Positions 7,949-17,586 of a stretch of 64,000 nucleotides of DNA are shown here, in pieces. Made by a program: the position numbers and the translations under genes. Under the pieces are notes generated by a model that worked only from the letters and a program-made list of their open reading frames with translations, did no database searches and was not told the origin of the DNA. Each line of letters opens with the position of its first letter. Within the stretch, counting starts at the first letter, position 1. The stretch is from UBA2108 sp963925495 (GTDB lineage: Bacteria > Bacteroidota > Bacteroidia > Flavobacteriales_G > Salibacteraceae): contig CAWUST010000014.1 in assembly GCA_963925495.1 (NCBI GenBank), forward strand, positions 1 to 64,000, read 5' to 3'.

Positions 7949-9184
7949 TTAAAGTCCTAATAAAACTTCCTCTGGCGACTTTGAGCCAAACATTAGTTTT
8001 AATGGATTTTCTATCATTTCCTTTACCTTGTACAAGAAAGAAACAGACTCCTTCCCATCAATAATTCTATGATCATAAGATAAAGCTATATACATGATAG
8101 GACGAATTACAACTTCTCCATTGACAGCAATTGGACGTTCCACAATATTGTGCATACCTAAAATTGCAGATTGAGGTGGATTAATTATAGGAGTACTCAT
8201 CATGGACCCAAATACACCACCATTTGTTATGGTAAATGTTCCTCCGGTCATTTCATCAATGGCTAATTTACCATCTCTTGCTTTAATGGCAAGTCTTTTG
8301 ATTTCGGCTTCAATTTCTGCCAAACTCATTTGTTCTGCATTACGAACAACAGGAACCATTAAACCTTTTGGAGAGCTTACGGCTATTCCTATGTCCGCGT
8401 ATTCATAAGTAATAACTTGATCACCATCAATCATTCCATTTACGGAAGGAAATAAACGTAAAGCTTCGGTACATGCTTTTGTGAAAAAAGACATAAAGCC
8501 TAAGTTCACACCGTGTTTTTCTCTAAAAGCTTCTTTATGTTTTTTGCGAAGGTCCATCACAAAACTCATATCAATTTCGTTGAACGTAGTCAACATGGCA
8601 GTCTCTTGTTTCACAGCAACTAAACGCTGCGCTACTTTTCGGCGGAGCATAGACATTTTTTTCTTGCTCTCGTCACGGGTTCCGCCCCATCCTTGCATTG
8701 CAAAAGCAGCGTCAATTCCACCAGAAACATAAGCCTCAACATCACCTTTGGTAATTCTACCATTGGCACCAGACCCTTTAATTGAAGAAGCTTTTACACC
8801 ACTTTCTTTTATCATTTCACGAGCAACTGGAGTTGCTTTCGCATCTATTTTCGCTTCTGCCTTTGGTGCTTCTTCTTTTGTTTTTTTAGCGACCTCTTCT
8901 TCCTTCTCAACTGGTTTGGTTTCCGTTTTAGCTTTAGAAGTCCCTTTTACGCTAGTATCAATAGAGCAAACTACGCTTCCAACCTCAATAGCATCTCCTT
9001 CTTCAGCAATCAATGTTATTGCTCCAGCAAATTCTGCTACTAATTCAAGGGTAGCCTTATCTGAATCTATTTCGGCAATAGGCTGATCCACATCAACATA
9101 TTCGCCATTCTCGACCATCCAAGAGGCAATTTCTACTTCAGTAATTGATTCTCCCGGACTCGGGATTTTCATTTCTTTTACCAT
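7949..9184 (-). CDS. sucB: 2-oxoglutarate dehydrogenase E2, dihydrolipoyl succinyltransferase
   Basis: A 411-residue E2 with three modules. The N-terminal lipoyl domain (1-75) has the lipoyl-lysine K43 in EIDSDKATLE. A Lys/Glu/Ala linker and a peripheral-subunit-binding domain follow at about 115-152 (VAREMIKESGVKASSIKGSG). The catalytic domain carries the active-site SYDHRIIDGKE (His372, Asp376). It transfers the succinyl group from lipoate to CoA in the TCA cycle. The gene lies 21 bases downstream of sucA and is probably cotranscribed with it. No E3 gene is present here. Length and motifs are complete. Confidence 0.96.
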   Translation of the reverse strand: MVKEMKIPSPGESITEVEIASWMVENGEYVDVDQPIAEIDSDKATLELVAEFAGAITLIAEEGDAIEVGSVVCSIDTSVKGTSKAKTETKPVEKEEEVAKKTKEEAPKAEAKIDAKATPVAREMIKESGVKASSIKGSGANGRITKGDVEAYVSGGIDAAFAMQGWGGTRDESKKKMSMLRRKVAQRLVAVKQETAMLTTFNEIDMSFVMDLRKKHKEAFREKHGVNLGFMSFFTKACTEALRLFPSVNGMIDGDQVITYEYADIGIAVSSPKGLMVPVVRNAEQMSLAEIEAEIKRLAIKARDGKLAIDEMTGGTFTITNGGVFGSMMSTPIINPPQSAILGMHNIVERPIAVNGEVVIRPIMYIALSYDHRIIDGKESVSFLYKVKEMIENPLKLMFGSKSPEEVLLGL

Positions 9185-9205
9185 TGTAATTTTCTAATTC
9201 TATTT

Positions 9206-11914
9206 TTAACTAAATACCTCGTCCATTAAAGCAGCATACCTTTTAGCATGCCTTTTACTTGAACCAGTAGCCGCAGCTGCAGAACTTTTTCTACTTATTA
9301 ACTCTAATGTCACTTTTGGGAAACGTCTAAGAATAAAAGACCATGGGCCCATATTCTCAGGTTCTTCTTGAACCCAATAGGATTTTTTTACTTTCTTGTA
9401 TTTCTCTAAAACAACGTCAAGGGCATCATAAGGAACAGGATACAATTGTTCCATTCTAATAAATGCAATATTCTCCACTCCACGTTTTTCTCTTTCATCC
9501 AATAAATCGTAATAAATTTTACCAGAACAGAACATTACCTTTTCCACTTTACTTGGTGCAACAAAAAGATCGTCGTAAACTTCTTGAAATCCACCGGTTG
9601 TAAAATCCTTTATGGAAGAAATACATTTTGGATGACGCAACAAGCTTTTTGGAGTAAAAACAATAAGTGGTTTTCTAATTGGGCGATGCAACTGTCTTCT
9701 TAACAAATGAAAGAAGTTCGCAGGATTTGTACAGTTAGTTACCTGAATGTTGTTCTCGGCTGCCGCTTGTAAAAAGCGTTCAATTCTTGCTGATGAATGT
9801 TCTGCTCCCTGTCCTTCATACCCATGAGGAAGTAACATAACAAGCCCGTTCATTACTTTCCACTTATCTTCTGCCGGAGTAATAAATTGGTCAATAATAA
9901 TTTGAGCACCGTTAAAGAAATCCCCAAATTGAGCCTCCCATATTGGAAGCGTGTTAGGCATAGCCATAGCATAGCCATATTCAAATCCTAAAACACCATA
10001 TTCAGACAACAAGCTGTTGTAAATGTCGAATTTTGCATCTTTCTTTTCTACACTTCTAAGTGAAACATACTCCTCTTCTGAGTCTTCAACTTTTAAGACA
10101 GCATGACGATGAGAAAAAGTTCCTCTTTCTACATCTTGACCACTAACTCGAACACTAAACCCTTCGTCGAGTAATGTTGCATAAGCCATAAGCTCACCCA
10201 TTGCCCAGTCGAGAGAAGTGCCCTCATCCAACATTTTCTTACGATTACCAATTAATCGCTCAACTTTTCGTAAAAAGCATTTTCCTTCAGGAAGCTCAGT
10301 AATTTTATTTCCTAGCTCAAGAAATTTTTTCTTAGAAACGGAGGTATCTGGTGATGTTTTAAAGTCATCTAAGTCAGCTTCTTTTAGCCCAACCCAAGAT
10401 TCTTCTAAAAAGGAAGTAATAACAGCTAATTTATTTTGGCGAGACTTACTTAAGTCATCTTCAAGCATTGCCTTATAGTCATCTTCAAGCTTTACTTGCT
10501 CCTCTGTACCTACAATTTTTTCTTCAATTAGTTTTTTGAGATAAATGTCTCTTGGATTAGCGTGCTTGGCAATTGCATTGTAAAGTAATGGTTGAGTAAA
10601 CCTTGGCTCATCTCCCTCATTATGACCATATTTACGATAACATAACAAGTCAATGAATACATCTTTTTTATATTTTTGACGGTATTCTAGTGCCAGCTTA
10701 ATGGTGTGCACTACCGCCTCAACATCATCTCCATTTACATGAAACACTGGGCTTAAGGTCACTTTTCCAACATCGGTACAATAAGTACTTGAGCGTCCGT
10801 CAATATAATTTGTTGTAAACCCGATTTGATTATTGACCACGATATGAATAGTTCCACCTGTTCGGTAAGCATCTAAACCCGCCATTTGAACAATTTCATA
10901 AACTATTCCCTGACCCGCAATGGATGCGTCACCATGAATTAGTATTGGGCAAATTTTTGATTCGTCTTTTAAATAATCGTCAATCTTTGCTCTTGCAATT
11001 CCACCTACAACAGGGTCAACAGCCTCTAAGTGAGATGGGTTTGGCGCTAAAGTCATGTGAACTTTTTTTCCTCTATCGGTAGTAAGATCACAAGTATATC
11101 CGAGGTGGTATTTTACATCGCCATCAAAAAGATTGTCTTCGTATTCTTTTCCTTCAAATTCTGTAAAAATTGCAGAATAAGATTTATTAAAAATATTTGC
11201 AAGCACATTCAAACGACCACGGTGTGACATTCCAAGTACAAATTCTTGGATCCCGTTTTCAGCACCATGTTCAACCAGCGCATTTAATGCAGGAATTAAA
11301 GCTTCGCCTCCTTCCAACGAGAACCTTTTTTGTCCAACAAACTTTTTATGCAAAAAGCTTTCAAAACCTACCGCCTGATTCAGCTTATTCAAGATTTCTA
11401 TCTTTTCATCTTTTGTGAAAACTGGAGTATTTCGAGTAGGCTCTATTTTGTTTTTAATCCAATCAATTACTTCTGGTTGACGGATATACATGTATTCTAA
11501 ACCAATTGACTTGCAATAAGTTTGATCTAAATGCTCTATGATATTCTTAAGTTTGGTTTTACCCATTCCAATTTCAGAACCGGCATTAAACTCAACTTCA
11601 AGGTCTCTTTTTTCAAGACCATAATTTTCAATTTCCAAAGAAGGGGAATAGGTCCTTCTAGTTCTAACCGGGTTGGTTTTGGTAAACAAATGCCCTCTAG
11701 AACGGTAATCATTAATTAAATTAATAACTTTAAATTCCTTTTGAAAGTTTTGATCGGTTCCAACAGCATCTTCATAATTAGCGCGGAAAAAATCAAAACC
11801 TTCAAAGAATTTTTTCCAACCAAAATCTACACTTTCGGGGTTTTGACGGTATTGCTCGTAAAGGCTTTCAACAGCGTTTACGTCGCTGTTACCTAGGTAA
11901 GAAAATTTATCCAT
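9206..11914 (-). CDS. sucA: 2-oxoglutarate dehydrogenase E1
   Basis: A 902-residue thiamine-diphosphate-dependent E1 that decarboxylates 2-oxoglutarate and succinylates the E2 lipoyl group. Visible blocks are the N-terminal FSYLGNSDVNAVESLYEQY, ALIPALNALVEHGAENG, MSHRGRLNVLANI, LAPNPSHLEAVDPVVGG, HGDASIAGQGIVYE (ThDP region), YRKYGHNEGDEP, and the C-terminal GSSKRHAKRYAALMDEVF. Length is normal for the family. It begins at ATG 11914, with a TAACTTTG box 23 bases upstream, and heads the sucA-sucB operon. Confidence 0.97.
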   Translation of the reverse strand: MDKFSYLGNSDVNAVESLYEQYRQNPESVDFGWKKFFEGFDFFRANYEDAVGTDQNFQKEFKVINLINDYRSRGHLFTKTNPVRTRRTYSPSLEIENYGLEKRDLEVEFNAGSEIGMGKTKLKNIIEHLDQTYCKSIGLEYMYIRQPEVIDWIKNKIEPTRNTPVFTKDEKIEILNKLNQAVGFESFLHKKFVGQKRFSLEGGEALIPALNALVEHGAENGIQEFVLGMSHRGRLNVLANIFNKSYSAIFTEFEGKEYEDNLFDGDVKYHLGYTCDLTTDRGKKVHMTLAPNPSHLEAVDPVVGGIARAKIDDYLKDESKICPILIHGDASIAGQGIVYEIVQMAGLDAYRTGGTIHIVVNNQIGFTTNYIDGRSSTYCTDVGKVTLSPVFHVNGDDVEAVVHTIKLALEYRQKYKKDVFIDLLCYRKYGHNEGDEPRFTQPLLYNAIAKHANPRDIYLKKLIEEKIVGTEEQVKLEDDYKAMLEDDLSKSRQNKLAVITSFLEESWVGLKEADLDDFKTSPDTSVSKKKFLELGNKITELPEGKCFLRKVERLIGNRKKMLDEGTSLDWAMGELMAYATLLDEGFSVRVSGQDVERGTFSHRHAVLKVEDSEEEYVSLRSVEKKDAKFDIYNSLLSEYGVLGFEYGYAMAMPNTLPIWEAQFGDFFNGAQIIIDQFITPAEDKWKVMNGLVMLLPHGYEGQGAEHSSARIERFLQAAAENNIQVTNCTNPANFFHLLRRQLHRPIRKPLIVFTPKSLLRHPKCISSIKDFTTGGFQEVYDDLFVAPSKVEKVMFCSGKIYYDLLDEREKRGVENIAFIRMEQLYPVPYDALDVVLEKYKKVKKSYWVQEEPENMGPWSFILRRFPKVTLELISRKSSAAAATGSSKRHAKRYAALMDEVFS

Positions 11915-11937
11915 GAAACGTTTTCAGAAATAGGAGG

Positions 11938-11945
11938 CAAAGTTA
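11938..11945 (-). promoter_or_regulatory. TAnnTTTG promoter box of sucAB
   Basis: CAAAGTTA (+) reads TAACTTTG on the coding strand, 23 bases before the sucA ATG. It matches the Bacteroidota -7 consensus. No -33 TTG at standard spacing. Confidence 0.45.
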
Positions 11946-12035
11946 CAATTTTCTTGTGTTTTTTGGCATTAAACTTTACGAAAGACAACCCCTTATTTCA
12001 GCTTATTTCATCATATTTGTTCATTAATTGGAGTA

Positions 12036-12788
12036 ATGACTAAAATTTCAGCGGTAATAATCACCCTAAATGAAGAGCGGAACATAAAAAGATGTGTTCT
12101 TGCTGCTCAAAAGGTTTCTGATGAGGTAATAATTTTAGATTCTTTTTCAACTGACAAAACGGTTGAAATTGCCAAAGAATTAAACTGTACAGTAATTCAA
12201 CAGAAACGGGCGGGGTTCAGTGCTCAAAAGAATAAAGTAAACTCCATGACATCTTATGAATACATTTTAAGTTTAGATGCTGATGAAGAAATTGGGAATG
12301 AACTAATTAGTTCAATTCTTAAAGAAGAAAAAACAGAATTATCAGGTGCGTTTTCCTTCAATAGGCTAACTAATTATTCCGGATCATGGGTAAGATATGG
12401 CGGTTGGTATCCTGATGTAAAAACAAGACTTATCCCTAAGCAAGACTCAAATTGGAAAGGTGAATTTATACATGAATTATTAGAATCACCAAATAACTGC
12501 CAAACCAAAAGGGTAAATGGAGATCTAAATCATTATTCATATTATTCATACGCAGAACATAAAAACCGAACGGCTAAATATTCTGAGCTTCACGCCAAAA
12601 AAATGAATTTCGAAAATAAAAAGCGTGGACCAATGAAGCCCTACCTCAGCAGTTTTGCAAAATTTATAAATATGTATTTTATTAGTTTTGGAATATTCGA
12701 TGGGAAAACGAGTTTTATAATTGCATGGATATCAGCTGGAGCCACTCACAATAAATACAAATTTTTAAGTAGATTAAACAAGGTATAA
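12036..12788 (+). CDS. Family 2 glycosyltransferase, WaaE/KdtX-like
   Basis: A 250-residue GT-A fold enzyme. The start ISAVIITLNEERNIKRCVL is the nucleotide-sugar binding strand-loop. ILSLDADEEIG at 77-87 holds the DxD metal motif (D81, D83). The rest, with GGWYPDVKTRLI and HELLE, follows the LPS-core glycosyltransferase type (WaaE/KdtX-like), which adds a hexose to lipid A-core at the inner membrane. A terminal hydrophobic stretch may bind the membrane. The next glycosyltransferase starts 5 bases after the stop, and an O-antigen ligase-like gene lies beyond, so a role in surface polysaccharide assembly is likely. The exact sugar is unknown. Confidence 0.85.
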   Translation: MTKISAVIITLNEERNIKRCVLAAQKVSDEVIILDSFSTDKTVEIAKELNCTVIQQKRAGFSAQKNKVNSMTSYEYILSLDADEEIGNELISSILKEEKTELSGAFSFNRLTNYSGSWVRYGGWYPDVKTRLIPKQDSNWKGEFIHELLESPNNCQTKRVNGDLNHYSYYSYAEHKNRTAKYSELHAKKMNFENKKRGPMKPYLSSFAKFINMYFISFGIFDGKTSFIIAWISAGATHNKYKFLSRLNKV

Positions 12789-12792
12789 CTTT

Positions 12793-13848
12793 ATGAAATC
12801 TATTCTAGTAGATCTCTATAAAATTAAAAACTTGAACTCCGGTTTGGGTCAGTTTTCATTGAATTTCGCAAATCATCTAGCGAAATTTGCGTCTGAAAAT
12901 TTAACGCTGAATAGTTTAGCGCCAAATTCAGCACAAAACTTACTGGACAAAAGGTTTAATGAAATTTCCAGCAATCTATTAAATCGCTTTTTTCAAAATA
13001 ACACAAAGTACGATTTATGGCACAGTCTACACCAATTTCCCGCCCATTTTCCAAATTCAAAGAGCATTCAGATATTAACTATCCATGATTTAAATTTTTT
13101 AAAAGAAAAGTCTGAATCTAAAAATCAATCCTATTTAAAAAAACTACAAAATAATGTGGACAGGGCCAATTTTATTACTTCCATATCGAACTATACGGCA
13201 AAGGAAATTGAGAAACACATTGATTTAAAGGGAAAAAAAGTCACAACAATTTACAACGGCGTTTCTATAAATAGAGATTCAATTTTAGAAAAACCAAATT
13301 ATGTTACCGGCACAAAATTTTTCTTTTCAATTGGAATTTTTAATCGAAAAAAGAATTTCCATGAGCTCCTAGAAACAGTAAAAGACTTGGAAGGTACACA
13401 ACTGATCATTGCGGGAAACAATAACACGGAATACGGAAGAAAAATAAAAAACGAAATAAAGATAAAAGGGCTAGAGAGTAAAATTATATTACCGGGAATA
13501 ATATCAGAGTCGGATAAGAATTGGTTGTATGATAACTGTGAAGCACTGTTATTTCCTTCTATGGCTGAGGGGTTTGGGCTGCCGGTAATAGAGGCAATGC
13601 AGTATGGGAAGCCTGTTTTTTTGAGCAAGGGAGGAAGCTTGCCGGAGATTGGTGGTGAACACGCATTTTATTTTGACAGTTTTGAAAGCAAGAAAATGAT
13701 CAAAACAATATTAAATGGAATGGAACAGGTAAGTAAAAACGATAAATTATTTAAGCAAAAGTCTCAAAAACACGGTGATCAATTTAGCTGGGAAAACTCG
13801 ATTAAAGCTTACTTAAACTTGTACGTAGAAATCTTGAAAGATGCTTAA
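12793..13848 (+). CDS. Family 4 glycosyltransferase (GT-B)
   Basis: A 351-residue glycosyltransferase. The C-terminal domain shows FFFSIGIFNRKKNFHELLE, the LIIAGNNN strand, and the EX7E motif E259 to E267 in AEGFGLPVIEAMQYGKPVF, followed by SKGGSLPEIGG. These are hallmarks of retaining GT4 enzymes using nucleotide sugars. The N-terminal domain is less conserved, with HSLHQFP acceptor-side histidines. It forms a two-gene unit with the GT2 upstream and converges with the O-antigen ligase-like gene (2-base gap). Probably LPS or capsule glycan synthesis; donor and acceptor cannot be read from sequence. Confidence 0.85.
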   Translation: MKSILVDLYKIKNLNSGLGQFSLNFANHLAKFASENLTLNSLAPNSAQNLLDKRFNEISSNLLNRFFQNNTKYDLWHSLHQFPAHFPNSKSIQILTIHDLNFLKEKSESKNQSYLKKLQNNVDRANFITSISNYTAKEIEKHIDLKGKKVTTIYNGVSINRDSILEKPNYVTGTKFFFSIGIFNRKKNFHELLETVKDLEGTQLIIAGNNNTEYGRKIKNEIKIKGLESKIILPGIISESDKNWLYDNCEALLFPSMAEGFGLPVIEAMQYGKPVFLSKGGSLPEIGGEHAFYFDSFESKKMIKTILNGMEQVSKNDKLFKQKSQKHGDQFSWENSIKAYLNLYVEILKDA

Positions 13849-13850
13849 TT

Positions 13851-15434
13851 TTAATCTGTTTGTTTTACCATACCAATAGCAAATAAAGATATAAAACCGG
13901 CAAAAAACGTAACCCCTACTTGGGTTTCAATGGTGTCTTCCATGAGCATGGATAGGAATACGATTATTAGAAATGCAAAGCCTAAGTAATTGTTTTTAAG
14001 ATGAATAAAACAAATTAATAATACTGCCAAAAACCATACTAAACCAATAAAACCAAATGTAACAAAAATTGTAATATACTGGTTGTGTGGCTTGTATCTA
14101 TACTCTGGACTTAAAACTGTGTTGATTTCAACATAAGCCTTGTTTAATTCTACAACAATGTCACCGGTTCCTACACCAAAAAGTAAATTGTGTTTTATAA
14201 CATATTTAGCCGCTCGCCAGAACTCAATTCTTTGGGCTACAGAATTACCCGAAGGATTACCCTTGTTCACAATGTAATTGTGTAATTCCCAAGCTGTTTC
14301 ATAAATTCTTTTTGACAACCCCTTATTTTGGATGAATTTAAAATTCGTAGCTCCGTTTTCTATGTCGTTTACTTCTTGTGAAGAAAGTTGTCGTATTCCA
14401 GCGGAGTCCTTCGGTAATTTTTTTGAAGTTAAGTAACGTATCAATGAGAATCGAACGGCTTGTCCAGTATTGCCATTATTATAATAGCTAATTTCCGACA
14501 TTTTGTTCCATTCTTTTTCCAATTCATATTCACAAACTTGATCCCATACAAGGTTTCCGTTTTCAAGTTGTTTGTTTTTAGCATTAAAAATAAAGTCATT
14601 TCCGTTTGCGGTTTTCTTCGAAACTTTGCACAGGGCAGAATTAGTATTTGGAAAAACAAAACTTTCAACCGCTGAGAAAACGTAAGCCCCAATTGTTATA
14701 ACTAATATCAAAGACAATATAAATGCGCTTTTTTTATATAAGGTGTTTTTTAGTTTAAAAAGCTTTACTTCTACAACTACGAACCCCGCGATTCCTAGAG
14801 CAAAAACACCCGATAGCATTTGCAATTGAAGCATATAAATCAAAAAGGAAATCGATGTTAATCCCAGTAAAACACGAAAAAAGGGATTGACTTTATTTTT
14901 AACTAGTTCAAATATTAGAAAGATAATTGCAAGCGCCATCATTAGCGAAAGCCTAATGTGACTGATAAAATGGGATGCGTTTCTTACATCGAAGCCCTGC
15001 GCACCGCTTGCCGACAAAAAATCGCAGTAAGAGAACGAGGTTGAAACGATTAAACCAGCGATAAAAAAGAAAAATATAGTTCTAGTTTCAGCTTTTTTTA
15101 ATGGAGCAATGGAGGCGAAAAAGAATGGAATAAGTAAAATTGGAAGCTTTATTCTTAGATCGTTGAAAGCATAATTAAATTCTGTAGTATATAATAGCCC
15201 GAGTAAATGAAACAGGAAAATGGATACAATTAACCAAAAGAATTTGTTTCGACTTACCCTGTTTAGTTTGCTTTTATAATTTCGTTCAGTTAACCAAATT
15301 AGGCCTAAAAAAATTTGCGATAAGCTGATTACAAATAGGGAAACTGATAAACTGAAAAACAGTGATGAAAAACCTAAAAGATAAAGGTTTCTATACGTTA
15401 AATATTTTGCTAGCATTCTAAAATTCGTTTTCAT
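13851..15434 (-). CDS. O-antigen ligase / Wzy-type polymerase-like membrane protein
   Basis: A 527-residue polytopic membrane protein with about ten or more hydrophobic segments and one large periplasmic loop (about 260-430). The loop is rich in polar residues and ends with GVGTGDIVVELN and YKPHNQYITIFVTFGFIG, the His-containing block typical of the Wzy_C/WaaL family. Such proteins join or polymerise O-antigen repeat units on undecaprenyl carriers in the periplasm. The long loop is larger than in a classical WaaL. It lies next to two glycosyltransferases, which supports a polysaccharide role. Ligase and polymerase cannot be told apart here. Confidence 0.8.
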   Translation of the reverse strand: MKTNFRMLAKYLTYRNLYLLGFSSLFFSLSVSLFVISLSQIFLGLIWLTERNYKSKLNRVSRNKFFWLIVSIFLFHLLGLLYTTEFNYAFNDLRIKLPILLIPFFFASIAPLKKAETRTIFFFFIAGLIVSTSFSYCDFLSASGAQGFDVRNASHFISHIRLSLMMALAIIFLIFELVKNKVNPFFRVLLGLTSISFLIYMLQLQMLSGVFALGIAGFVVVEVKLFKLKNTLYKKSAFILSLILVITIGAYVFSAVESFVFPNTNSALCKVSKKTANGNDFIFNAKNKQLENGNLVWDQVCEYELEKEWNKMSEISYYNNGNTGQAVRFSLIRYLTSKKLPKDSAGIRQLSSQEVNDIENGATNFKFIQNKGLSKRIYETAWELHNYIVNKGNPSGNSVAQRIEFWRAAKYVIKHNLLFGVGTGDIVVELNKAYVEINTVLSPEYRYKPHNQYITIFVTFGFIGLVWFLAVLLICFIHLKNNYLGFAFLIIVFLSMLMEDTIETQVGVTFFAGFISLFAIGMVKQTD

Positions 15435-15447
15435 AACGTATGAAAAT

Positions 15448-15455
15448 CAAAAATA
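15448..15455 (-). promoter_or_regulatory. TAnnTTTG box of the O-antigen ligase-like gene
   Basis: CAAAAATA (+) reads TATTTTTG on the coding strand, 13 bases before the ATG at 15434. It lies in the 43-base gap downstream of the ctpA-like gene, so the ligase gene likely has its own promoter. Confidence 0.4.
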
Positions 15456-15477
15456 TTGAACAAAAAGACAACTATTT

Positions 15478-17127
15478 TTATTTTGGCACAAACGTCAGAA
15501 TAGAATCACAAATAGAGGGGTTGTTTAAAAGTTCAACCGCCTTTAAAAGTCGGGTGTCATTTGCCAAACCACTTTCCGCCCTCCCAGACTGATAATAGTA
15601 GCGAGAGACTATCTCATTTTCTAAAATAGTTTTTATCTCTTCTTTGTGTAAGTCCAGGTCATTTCGTTTGTTGTTCGAAAGCTCACTTTCCATCGCAGTA
15701 AATGAATTTTCTAATTTATTAAAGTACTTTTCATTTTTCGACACCTCTTTCAGTCGTTTCAACAAGATTTCGCTGTCGGTTTCATACTCATAAGCCTTTC
15801 CTTCTAAGTAGGCAATAAACTCCTCATAATCTGAGTCAGACAGCCTAAACTCTTTTGCAGCTTTAATGCTGTCGTTGGAATAAAAATAGCGCGTGGCGTA
15901 ATCAAAAATATGGTAGTTTCGGATTAAACTTGCCGTAACATGTGCTCCTTCAGGTAAATCAACTTTTACGTCTGGTTTAATTCCTTGGCCTTCTAATACG
16001 GGTCGTTTATTTTTAGTGTAAAATGGTATTAAAAGTGAATCATCTACTACTTGGGCTTTTCCGTTTTTTTTGTTTCCGTAGTCTAACTCTTGAATGCATC
16101 TACCACTTGGAATGTAATATTTGGCTACAGTAACTTTTAGTTGAGAATTATAAGAAAGTGGTTTTGTTTGTTGAACCAAACCTTTACCAAACGATCTTTC
16201 ACCAACAATAACCGCTCTATCCACATCTTGCAACGCACCACTTACAATTTCACTTGCTGACGCCGAACCTCCATCAATCAACACAACCATTGGGATTTCT
16301 AAATCCAAAGGAGCGTTCAATGCTTTATGGCTTCTATCCCATTCTTTTAGTTTTCCTTTAGTATGAACAACTTCTTGTCCTCTTTCTACAAAAAAGTTTA
16401 CGATATTTACAGCCTCATTAAGCAAGCCACCGCCATTACCTCGAAGGTCTAAAATGAGCTTGTCCACTTTTTTATTTTCTTTTAAAATTTTGTATGCGGC
16501 GGAAAGTTCTTTGCTGGCGGTTTCAGTAAAACCAACTAATTTTATATAGCCGATACCAGGAGATATTTCTCCATAATACGGCACATCTTTAATTTTAATA
16601 TTCTCTCTAGTTAATACTTTTTCGAGTAGTTCCCCGTTTCGATCAATAGAAAGAGTCAAACTTGTTTTTGCTTGGCCTTTTAGCAAATGGCTTATTTCAC
16701 TTGTGGTTTTACGAACTGCGTCTTTCCCGTCAACCTTTAAGATAATATCGCCTGCGTTTAATCCAGCATTAAAAGCAGGAAAACCCTCATAAGGCTCGGC
16801 TATTATTATGTAGTCTCCCTTTTTGCGAATCAGTGAACCAATTCCGCCATATTCTCCTGTTGTTAAAAATCGGTAATCTTCAATATCCGATTCTGGATAG
16901 TAAACAGTATAAGGGTCTAATGAACGAAGCATTGCATCAATACTAGTTTTCATTAGTTCGCCAGGCTTAGTATCTTCTACATAATAAATGTTTAGTTGTT
17001 TGTAAACATTAGTGAAAATGTCCAAATTTTTCGATATCTCAAAAAAGTTATCACTCGTTGCACTACTAAAAAATACTCCTGTGGCAATAGCTAACCCTAA
17101 AACTAAAACTTTCCCTTTTTTAAACAT
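15478..17127 (-). CDS. C-terminal processing peptidase, S41 family
   Basis: A 549-residue exported serine protease. A signal or anchor segment (KVLVLGLAIATGVFFSS, about 6-22) is followed by a PDZ domain (about 88-170, GEYGGIGSLI to VDGKDA) and the S41 catalytic domain. GGSASASEIVSGAL (287-299) holds the catalytic Ser, about residue 290, and GERSFGKGLVQ holds Lys315 of the Ser-Lys dyad. A long helical tail (about 430-549) is typical of Bacteroidota CtpA. It cleaves C-termini of periplasmic proteins. It starts 10 bases after rnpA ends, so the two are likely cotranscribed. Confidence 0.92.
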   Translation of the reverse strand: MFKKGKVLVLGLAIATGVFFSSATSDNFFEISKNLDIFTNVYKQLNIYYVEDTKPGELMKTSIDAMLRSLDPYTVYYPESDIEDYRFLTTGEYGGIGSLIRKKGDYIIIAEPYEGFPAFNAGLNAGDIILKVDGKDAVRKTTSEISHLLKGQAKTSLTLSIDRNGELLEKVLTRENIKIKDVPYYGEISPGIGYIKLVGFTETASKELSAAYKILKENKKVDKLILDLRGNGGGLLNEAVNIVNFFVERGQEVVHTKGKLKEWDRSHKALNAPLDLEIPMVVLIDGGSASASEIVSGALQDVDRAVIVGERSFGKGLVQQTKPLSYNSQLKVTVAKYYIPSGRCIQELDYGNKKNGKAQVVDDSLLIPFYTKNKRPVLEGQGIKPDVKVDLPEGAHVTASLIRNYHIFDYATRYFYSNDSIKAAKEFRLSDSDYEEFIAYLEGKAYEYETDSEILLKRLKEVSKNEKYFNKLENSFTAMESELSNNKRNDLDLHKEEIKTILENEIVSRYYYQSGRAESGLANDTRLLKAVELLNNPSICDSILTFVPK

Positions 17128-17137
17128 ATTAAATATC

Positions 17138-17539
17138 TTATGAGTTAGAATGTAACTGTAAATTGAGCTTGCGTAAAATTAGAGTTAATCTTTTTTGCAA
17201 GTCGTTAAAATCTCTTATTTCATGGTGAGTGTATATAATCGCTATAGCAAGAGGTTTGTTGACGTTGGTGATATCTATTTCCGTTTTGTTCTTTCTAAAG
17301 GCCTCCTTAATTCTTCTTCGTAGTAAATTTCGATCTACGGCGTTTTTAAATTTTCTTTTCGGAACAGAAACTAAGAGTTGTACTGAGTTTTTATCTGACC
17401 CCTCTTCCAGCCATTTATAAACTAATTTAAATGGAAACGAAAAAAGGGAATCTCCATTTTTAAAAAGGAGACCTGTGTTCTTTTTAGATTTTAATCTTTC
17501 GTTTTTATTTAAACCTTGTTCTTTCAATTTTTCGAGCAT
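17138..17539 (-). CDS. rnpA: Ribonuclease P protein component
   Basis: A 133-residue basic protein. FKNAVDRNLLRRRIKEAFR carries the RNxxRRxxK-type RNA-binding helix that defines RnpA, and VSVPKRKFKNAV is the preceding conserved strand. It binds RNase P RNA and helps mature the 5' ends of tRNAs. The start codon is placed directly against the U-tract of a hairpin downstream of hemD, leaving no leader between the two. Unlike many bacteria, it is not next to rpmH/dnaA here but between hemD and the ctpA-like gene. Confidence 0.93.
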   Translation of the reverse strand: MLEKLKEQGLNKNERLKSKKNTGLLFKNGDSLFSFPFKLVYKWLEEGSDKNSVQLLVSVPKRKFKNAVDRNLLRRRIKEAFRKNKTEIDITNVNKPLAIAIIYTHHEIRDFNDLQKRLTLILRKLNLQLHSNS

Positions 17540-17564
17540 AAAAAAAGGGCGACTAACACCCTTT
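17540..17564 (-). terminator. Rho-independent terminator after hemD, abutting rnpA ATG
   Basis: On the minus strand AAAGGG, a nine-base loop TGTTAGTCG, CCCTTT and a run of T residues form a short stem plus U-tract. The U-tract ends at the A of the rnpA start codon (17539). It should stop transcription from hemD, and any read-through would carry the hairpin right at the rnpA start. Confidence 0.6.
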
Positions 17565-17586
17565 CAATATTAAATGAATTATTGTC

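Noticed and set aside
8748..9086. 112-aa + strand ORF inside sucB
   Set aside because: Antisense shadow of the lipoyl/linker region; hydrophobic Ala/Ser-rich composition mirrors the Lys/Glu linker.
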